Of a DNA stretch of 64,000 bases, positions 58,401 to 64,000 are shown in pieces. This stretch comes from Isoetes taiwanensis (taxonomy: Eukaryota; Streptophyta; Lycopodiopsida; Isoetales; Isoetaceae), in NCBI GenBank assembly GCA_021234155.1, contig JAJEKV010000165.1, positions 1,036,001 through 1,100,000 on the forward strand, read 5' to 3'. Position 1 is the stretch's first letter, and each line of letters begins with the position of its first letter. Below the pieces are notes generated by a model, which saw only the letters and a program-made list of their open reading frames with translations, had not been told where the DNA came from and ran no database searches. The translations under genes were made by a program, and so were the position numbers.

Positions 58401-58747
58401 TTTCAACAATCATCAAAATTGTTGTATAGGTGTACCTTTACACTACCAAAATGCAGGGATCTATGAAAATCCGTTTAGAGGAATGGGTTTTAAGAATATA
58501 TGCAGCCTACTACATGCATATCATGTACGAGCAGGTCTTTTTTAAATGTATTTTTCAAACAGAGAAATATACTTCGTGTATTGCCTTATCCAACACGCAT
58601 CTAGGATTATATTTTTGTTCTTTGAGCTATGGCAGAGACGCAATGTCATAAAGGCAACAAAGCAACGGAGGCAGAATATAGGGTTTTTTTGCTCTTCCAA
58701 TTTGCATGAACTCAAAGAATCACCAAGATTTTTGAGTTTTTGCTTTC
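55474..58747. repeat. 1.65-kb tandem duplication
   Basis: Copy 1 (55,474-57,123) and copy 2 (57,124-58,747) are head to tail and differ by scattered substitutions and a few short indels (for example a block near 55,715 and one near 55,895 missing from copy 2). The junction carries a short ttgct/tttct-like microhomology. Within each copy smaller repeats occur: gctttgtctttgtcatg twice, ctaccttttgttttaac twice, and catggaagctaaggg twice. No gene is recognised; frames such as 57,707-57,396 have no known domain. Confidence 0.95.
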
Positions 58748-58845
58748 AGGAGCCTTTTAGTTGTTTTTTTTTTTTTTTTTTGTGTTGGTGATCTAGAGGA
58801 CATTGGTAGAGGTACTCAATAGCAGAACATACATATAAATGAAAG

Positions 58846-58878
58846 TTCATGCCCAGCAACGCTGGGCACCATTACTAG
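58846..58878 (+). mobile_element. Helitron 3' terminus
   Basis: Hairpin GCCCAGCAACGCTGGGC, then accatta and CTAG at 58,875-58,878, next to T. It is the same family as the end at 25,749 but on the plus strand. The 1.65-kb tandem duplication probably lies inside its body; a 5' end was not found. Confidence 0.7.
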
Positions 58879-59842
58879 TAAGACAAGAAGCTTTAAAAAA
58901 TTGATGATGTCTATGGGTGTAAATATGATAATGCTACCCAAAAAGCACCGTCCGGACAAGTGCTTTAGGTGCTTGAGGTGCTTTATACTCGTATACTACT
59001 TTTGAAGCCATAAATCCTGATTGACACCTTCTTGCCCTCTGTCTATCTGAACCTGGAGCAATTTTTATGGAGCTACATACCATGACAATTAAAAATAAGC
59101 ATCGATTTGGAGTTTTTGTAGTATTTTGGCATCATTATAAACCTTTGTGAGGGATCCTGATAACTCAGAAATGGACATAGAAATGGAAACAAATACAATG
59201 TGACCTTGGCATAGAACCCTGAAAGCATAAGGCTAATATCATCTTTGAGTAAATCATTTGCCCCTTCCTCGTCCATCTTAGCTGCTCGAAAACTTCTGCA
59301 ATTTTTTCCTGATATTGAAAGATAAGAAATTTGTAAAAAAAAAAAAAACTATTCCTAATCGAATTCAAGAATGTACCTACTCTAAAATTAAATAAACAAC
59401 CAATTTGATGGTTGTGCATGTCCATGCATCTCACCAAATCAATAGCCTGCCTGCTGAACGCATCCAGAATTGTAGCCTTGTCAAACTAATCTCACGTTTC
59501 TCCATATTTAGCCTATAAATTAATTTCTCATCATAGTTTTCCAAGTTCAAGCTATGGTAGAATAAATCTCCAAAACAAAGTCTCAAGATCTCCTTTGGCG
59601 ACCGGTGACGTCAGGACTGATGAATCAAGAGTAGAAGGAAGTCTTTGCACTGCTACATGCCACATCTGTATGGGGAGGATGCAAGCTGTAGAAGCCACCA
59701 TAGCCGGTCCACAAATCACAGACCCAGAACCCTAAAAAAAGACATGCATCAAAATTCAACCTTAAGATGCTGCCACGTGGCATCATTAAATCTAAACCGC
59801 CCGATTTAGGGCGTGATCCATTACAAAACATTATAATATAAG
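58879..59842. other. No gene recognised
   Basis: A copy of the motif gggtgtaaatat(g/a)ataatgctaccc sits at 58,915. An A run at 59,336-59,347 and short unassigned frames follow. The sequence near 59,760-59,830 (cacgtggc, ccgatttagggcgtgatcc) belongs to the Helitron 5' end. Confidence 0.5.
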
Positions 59843-59843
59843 A
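59760..59843 (-). mobile_element. Helitron 5' terminus
   Basis: On the minus strand the sequence starts TCTTATATTATAATG after an A at 59,844, followed by aatggatcacgccctaaatc. It resembles the 5' end at 32,840, which also has a gggcgtgatc segment. The 3' end would lie to the left and was not found. Confidence 0.55.
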
Positions 59844-60123
59844 TATGCTATTTTGTTCCTATGTTTTTTATAAAAATCACTAAATTCTTAGTCTTATTAA
59901 CTTGTGCACAGGTTGAAGATGATTATCTAAGGAGATGGGGAGGTGCTAGATTGGTTGACGTTTGGGAGATGCATCACATTGGTTACTGCAAGTAGATCCC
60001 TAGATGGAGCAGTCTCAACTACAACACAACAAGAATGGACATTAGAAATGTTTCCTAGCATCCAATAGTTTTTAGTTCCTGCAAAGCATACAGAATTGTC
60101 AATTATTACTATAACTCTCAACA

Positions 60124-60420
60124 TCTATTATAATAAAGAAATAGCGTCCGTCTGTGAGTCTGTGTGTCTGTGAGTGAGTAAATCCGGCCCATCCGACGGT
60201 AAAGGAGGCGCCACGTGGCGCGATCTCGGTCGTCCGTGGGCCTTGGCCTCTCAAAAGCTCCCAAGTTTGGTGGACAAAATTTTTTTGGTTTACCACGGAC
60301 TCGAACCCTGGACATTGCCCCCCAAACCCCCCACCCTTACCACTAGACCAAGCAGTCTTTTCTTGAAATAATAGGAAGTCCATGCTTAGTTAAGGCTGGG
60401 GCCTAATTAATTGAAGGATA
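60124..60420 (+). mobile_element. Helitron 5' terminus with embedded tRNA-like sequence
   Basis: TCTATTATAATAAAG follows an A at 60,123, then gcgtccgtctgtgagtctg, the standard form of plant Helitron 5' ends. Inside, on the minus strand, an A box TGGTCTAGTGG (60,350-60,340) and a B box GGGTTCGAGTCC (60,308-60,297) form a glycine- or glutamate-tRNA-like head with a G-rich stretch between. The same composite appears at 63,156-63,650. Confidence 0.65.
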
Positions 60421-61990
60421 CTCTAGGATGTTCTAGAATGTTCTAGAATCTCTTGGAATGTCCTAGAATGTTCCAGATGCTCATGAGTAAGCACCTCAGT
60501 CTAAAAATAGAAACTTCCAGTCTAAAAATAGAAGTTTTTTTGAAACTTTGCAAATGCTCAAAATAGAATGTTGTGGAATGTTCCAGGTGCTCATGGGTAA
60601 GTACCTCAGTCTAAAAATAGAAATTTTCAGTCCAAAAATAGAAAGTTTTTTGAAACTTTGCAAATGCTCAAAATAGAATGTTCTAGAATGTTCCAGGTGC
60701 TCATGGGTAAGCACCTCAGTCTAAAAATAGAAAGTTTTTGATACTTTGCAAATGCTCAAAATAGAATGTTCTTGAATGTTGGATATGCTCATGGGTAAGC
60801 ACCTCAGTCTAAAAATAGAAAGTTTTAGTCTAAAAATAGAAAGTTTGCTTAAACTTTGTAAAAACTCAAATAGAATGTACAAGAATGTTTCAGATGCTGT
60901 AAGGTAAGCATCTCACTAAAAATAGAAAGTACTAGTAGTCTAGGAACAAAAAAAGTTTGCTAAAACTTTACAAAAAGTCAAAATTGAATGTTCTAGAATG
61001 TTCCAAATGCTATAGGGCAACCACCTATGCTCTTGAAGCACCTCACCTAAAAATAGAAAGTTTTTTAAACTTGCAATGCTCAAAATAGAATATTCTGGAG
61101 GTGATGGGTATGATGGGTGTGTGTAAGCTTCACATTGGTGATACTTTAGAATTGACATACTTTAGAATTGTGCCTCATGGGCATGTATGAGTATGTTACC
61201 CATGAATAATACTTTGTAGGTGCTCATGGGTAAGCACCCTCACCTAAAAATAGAAAGTTTCAGTCTAAAAATAGAAAGTTTTTAACACTTTGCAAATGCT
61301 CAAAATAAATATGTTCGAATGTTGCAGATGCTCATGGGTAAACACCTCAATCCAAAAATAGAAAGTTTTTGGAAACTTTGCAAATGTTTAAAATAGAATT
61401 TTCTCGAATGTTACGATGTTCAAAGGTAAGCACCTCACCTAAAAAATAGAAAGTTTTAGTCTAAAAAATAGGAAGTTTGCTTAAACTTTGTAAAAACTCA
61501 AATAGAATGTCCTAGAATGTTTCAGATGCTCTAGGGTAAGCATCTCACCTAAAAAATAGAAAGTACTAGAGTCTAAAAACAAAAAGTTTGGTAAAACTTT
61601 CCAAAAACTCAAAATAGAATGTTCTAGAGTGTTCTAGATGCTATAGGGCAAACCACCTATGCTCTAGAAGCACCCCAGCCTAAAAGTAGAAAGTTTCTTG
61701 AAACCTTGCAAATGCTCAAAATAGAATATTCCGAGATGGTACTTTGGAATTGGTAGTAAATGTGATGGGTATGATGGGTGTGTGTAAGCTTCACATGGGT
61801 GATACTTTAGAATTGGTAGTAGAGGTAGTAGATGTGGCCTCATGGGCATGTGTGAGTATGTTACTCATGAATGATACTTTGTTGATAATGGAATAAAGGG
61901 TTGAGCAGTATGTGTGAATAAGACTATGAAATACCATGGAGTGCAGTAGATGTGAGTAAGGTCCTCATAGGTGATACTTTGGAATTGGTA
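60421..61990. repeat. Minisatellite with heat-shock-element-like core
   Basis: About a dozen degenerate units of roughly 100-130 bases contain atagaatgttctagaatgtt or variants, gctcatgggtaagcacctca, ctaaaaatagaaagttt and actttgcaaatgctc. The GAAnnTTCnnGAA phasing matches plant heat shock elements, most strongly at 60,431-60,470. Longer-range duplication is visible: 60,840-61,140 and 61,480-61,800 share the same unit order. Confidence 0.85.
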
Positions 61991-62089
61991 GTGTTCTTCT
62001 CATGAGTGATACTTTAGAATTGGTAGTAGGGCATGTGTGTATATGGACTTGCATGGTAGTAGATGTAAGTAGGCTCCTTATGGATAATA

Positions 62090-63065
62090 CTTTAGAGAGA
62101 GAGAAGAGAGAGAAGGGAGAGGGGAAGAGAGAGAGAGGAGGAGGATATAGAGAAGAGAGAATAGAGAGTATAGGGAGAAAGGGAGAAGGGGAGCAGAGAG
62201 AGGAGAGAGAGAAGAGAGAGATGGGAGAGAGGAGGGAGAGAGAGGAGAGAGAAAAGAGAGAAGAGAGAGAAGAAAGAGAGGAGAGAGAAGAGAGAGGAGA
62301 AAGAGAAGAGAGAGGAGAAGAGATGGGAAAGGGAGAGAGGAGGAAAGGAGAAGAGAGAAAGAGAAAGGAGCGAGAGGAGAGAGAATAAAGAGAAGAGAGA
62401 GGAGAGAGAATAGAGAGTACAGAGAGAAGGGGAGAGAGCAGAGAAGGAGAGAGAGGAGAGAGAGATGCTAGAAAAGGGAAGGGGCTCAGTCAAAAGTGCT
62501 AATGGGGTCCAAATCGAGGCGAGGCCGGATAGAGAGAGAGGGTAGACATATAGAGAGAGCAGAGAGATAGGAAAGAGAAGGAAAAAAGGGGGGGGAGAGA
62601 GAGAGATGAGAGAGGGCAGAGAGACAGAAAAGAGAGAGGAGAGAGGAGAGAGGAAAGAGAGAGAAGAGAGAAAGGAGAGAGGGAAGAGAGAGGAGAGAGA
62701 GAGGAGAGATAATAGAGAGGAGGGAGAAGAGAGAGAAGAGAGAGAAGAGAGAGAGGACAAAGAAGGAAAAAAGAGGAGAGAGAAAGATGAGAGAGGGGGG
62801 GAAAGAGAGGGGAGAGAGAGAAGAGAGAGGAGAGAGGAGAGAGGAGAAAGAAGACAGAAAGGGGTAGACAGAGAGAGATAGAGAGAGAGAAGATAGAGAG
62901 AAGAGAGGAGAGAGAGAGGAGGGAGAAGAGGGAGGAGGGAGGAGAGAGAAGAGAGAGAGAGACAGAGGGAGATGAGGGAAGAGAGAGGAGAGAGAAGAAA
63001 GGAGAGAGGGAAGAGATAGGAGAGAGAAGAGAGAGAGAGGAGAGAGGGAGGAGGAGAGGAGATAG
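62090..63065. repeat. GA-rich low-complexity tract
   Basis: Nearly one kilobase of gaga, gagga and agagag variants on the plus strand, interrupted by a short unique island (62,475-62,530, ggggctcagtcaaaagtgc) and a related island at 63,066. Long Ser/Leu-rich (minus) and Arg/Glu-rich (plus) frames through it are artefacts. Confidence 0.97.
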
Positions 63066-63155
63066 GGCACGTCCGGCCCAAATCGAGAAGAGAGGGCCGG
63101 AGGCCTAGGCCGAGCCGAGGAGGAGAAAGAAAGGGTTAAGAGGGCCCCTTTCTAG

Positions 63156-63650
63156 TCCTATATTATAAAAAAATAGCGGAGAGAGGGAAGAGATAGTCCG
63201 TGAGAAGAGTGAGTGAGTATTTCACACCCCATCGACGGAGGAAGGAGGCGAGATATGGCAAAATTTAGTAATAAAAAACTTTATGGACATCTGCGGGAAA
63301 AGTGTGCCCAAAACATCCCTAGTATACCGAAAGAGAAGCCAATTAACCCTAAAGGATATATTTTGAAAGGGGAGAATGGCAAAAAAATTTAATGGTAAGT
63401 AAAGGTATACAACATCCGGAATAAAAAAGCTTTCTTGCATGCACATGTCCCGGACCGCAAAGGGGATCTAAAGTGGCCACGAATTTCTTGAACCGGTCAG
63501 GAAGGCCCTGGCCTCTCAAAAGCCCCAAGTTTGGTGGACAAAATTTTTGCTTTACCAATGTTGTGAACCCCGACATTGCCCCCCAAACCCCCACCCTTAC
63601 CACTAGACCAACCAAATTTTCTTGAAAGAATAGAAGTCCATGCTTAGTTA
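63156..63650 (+). mobile_element. Second Helitron-like 5' terminus with worn tRNA-like segment
   Basis: TCCTATATTATAAAAAAATAGCGGA follows the pattern of the end at 60,124 in modified form (read as TC, then tatattataaaa). Further matches are gtgagtgagta, cctctcaaaagc, ggtggacaaaattttt, the accactagacca A box and ccatgcttagtta. A GA insertion (63,178-63,200) and deletions distinguish it. The B box is mutated. The preceding tttctag at 63,149 could be the CTAG of another Helitron, but no hairpin is evident there. Confidence 0.55.
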
Positions 63651-63697
63651 GAGGGAGAGGAGCAAAGGGAAATTCCTTTGGTTAATTAAAAGCCTTG

Positions 63698-63732
63698 ATG
63701 ATCCTAGAACCTTCTAGAATGTTCTAGAATGA
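63698..63732. repeat. Heat-shock-element-like cluster
   Basis: Cctagaaccttctagaatgt followed by tctagaatg gives alternating GAA/TTC blocks, placed after the Helitron-like segment exactly as at 60,421-60,470. Confidence 0.6.
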
Positions 63733-64000
63733 AGATAGAGAGAGAAGAGAGAGGAGGGAGAGAGGAGAGAGAGAGAGAGGAGGGAGAAGAGGGAGAGAGA
63801 AATAGAAAAGAGAGAGAAAAAGGTAGAGAGAGAGGGAGAAATAGAGAGAGAGGAGAGAGATGAGAGAGAGGGAGAGAGAGAAGAGAAAAGAGAGAGAAAG
63901 GTAGAGAGAGGGGAGAAATAGAGAGAGAGGAGAGAAATGAGAGATAGAGAAATAGGGAGATAGAGAGAGGAGAGAGATAGGAGATAGAGAGGGGAGAAAT
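63733..64000. repeat. GA-rich low-complexity tract running to the window end
   Basis: Runs of gaga, gagagagg and aaatagagag continue to the last base, so the true extent is unknown. Confidence 0.95.

Noticed and set aside
62092-63081. A 329-residue Ser/Leu-rich open frame on the minus strand and Arg/Glu-rich frames on the plus strand
   Set aside because: They are translations of a GA-rich low-complexity tract, which lacks stop codons for compositional reasons.

Overview
This is a repeat-rich, AT-rich nuclear fragment from a land plant, most likely a seed plant. The evidence is an intronless dirigent gene, a tau-class glutathione S-transferase with one intron, a PPR pseudogene, and plant-type Ty1/copia, Ty3/gypsy, CACTA, hAT, MULE, LINE and Helitron sequences. 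Genes are sparse and intergenic space is long. I cannot name the species; a large repeat-filled genome such as a gymnosperm's would fit.

Left end (2-9.6 kb, minus strand): an LTR retrotransposon remnant. An LTR starting TGTGACG at 8,185 abuts a tRNA-iMet-type primer binding site. Downstream come a 5'-truncated LINE insertion with target-site duplications, two extra ORFs, a Ty3/gypsy gag and the start of reverse transcriptase; the rest of pol and the 3' LTR are missing. The first extra ORF is the standout of the window. It begins with MARTKQTAR, the exact histone H3 N-terminus, and ends with a complete H3 histone fold, with about 320 charged residues between. Each extra ORF has an identical TATA decamer and two copies of a hairpin repeat upstream, suggesting separate promoters inside the retroelement.

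10-25 kb: decayed coiled-coil sequence, Helitron termini, a small two-exon gene resembling MEE59 (14.8-15.2 kb), a 413-bp repeat with tRNA-like boxes, a hAT remnant and an intact dirigent gene (23.1-23.7 kb) with a duplicated 3' flank.

25.7-32.8 kb: a probable complete non-autonomous Helitron carrying two clusters of an 18-bp palindrome. 34-42 kb: a second inverted copy of the tRNA-like repeat, a decayed CACTA transposase, a PPR pseudogene, tandem repeats and a foldback MITE.

42.8-47.4 kb: a tau GST whose expected start codon is one base out of frame, then copia remnants. One copia copy is split by a 1,657-bp MULE-like element with a 9-bp target duplication, ends full of 20-bp palindromes and a captured host-like coding fragment.

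48-64 kb: two non-autonomous TIR elements, foldbacks, a convergent gene pair (a four-exon transposase-like gene that seems to lack its catalytic core, and a coiled-coil partner), a 1.65-kb tandem duplication, and four Helitron ends. The last 3.5 kb is a minisatellite rich in heat-shock-element-like sequence followed by long GA-rich tracts.
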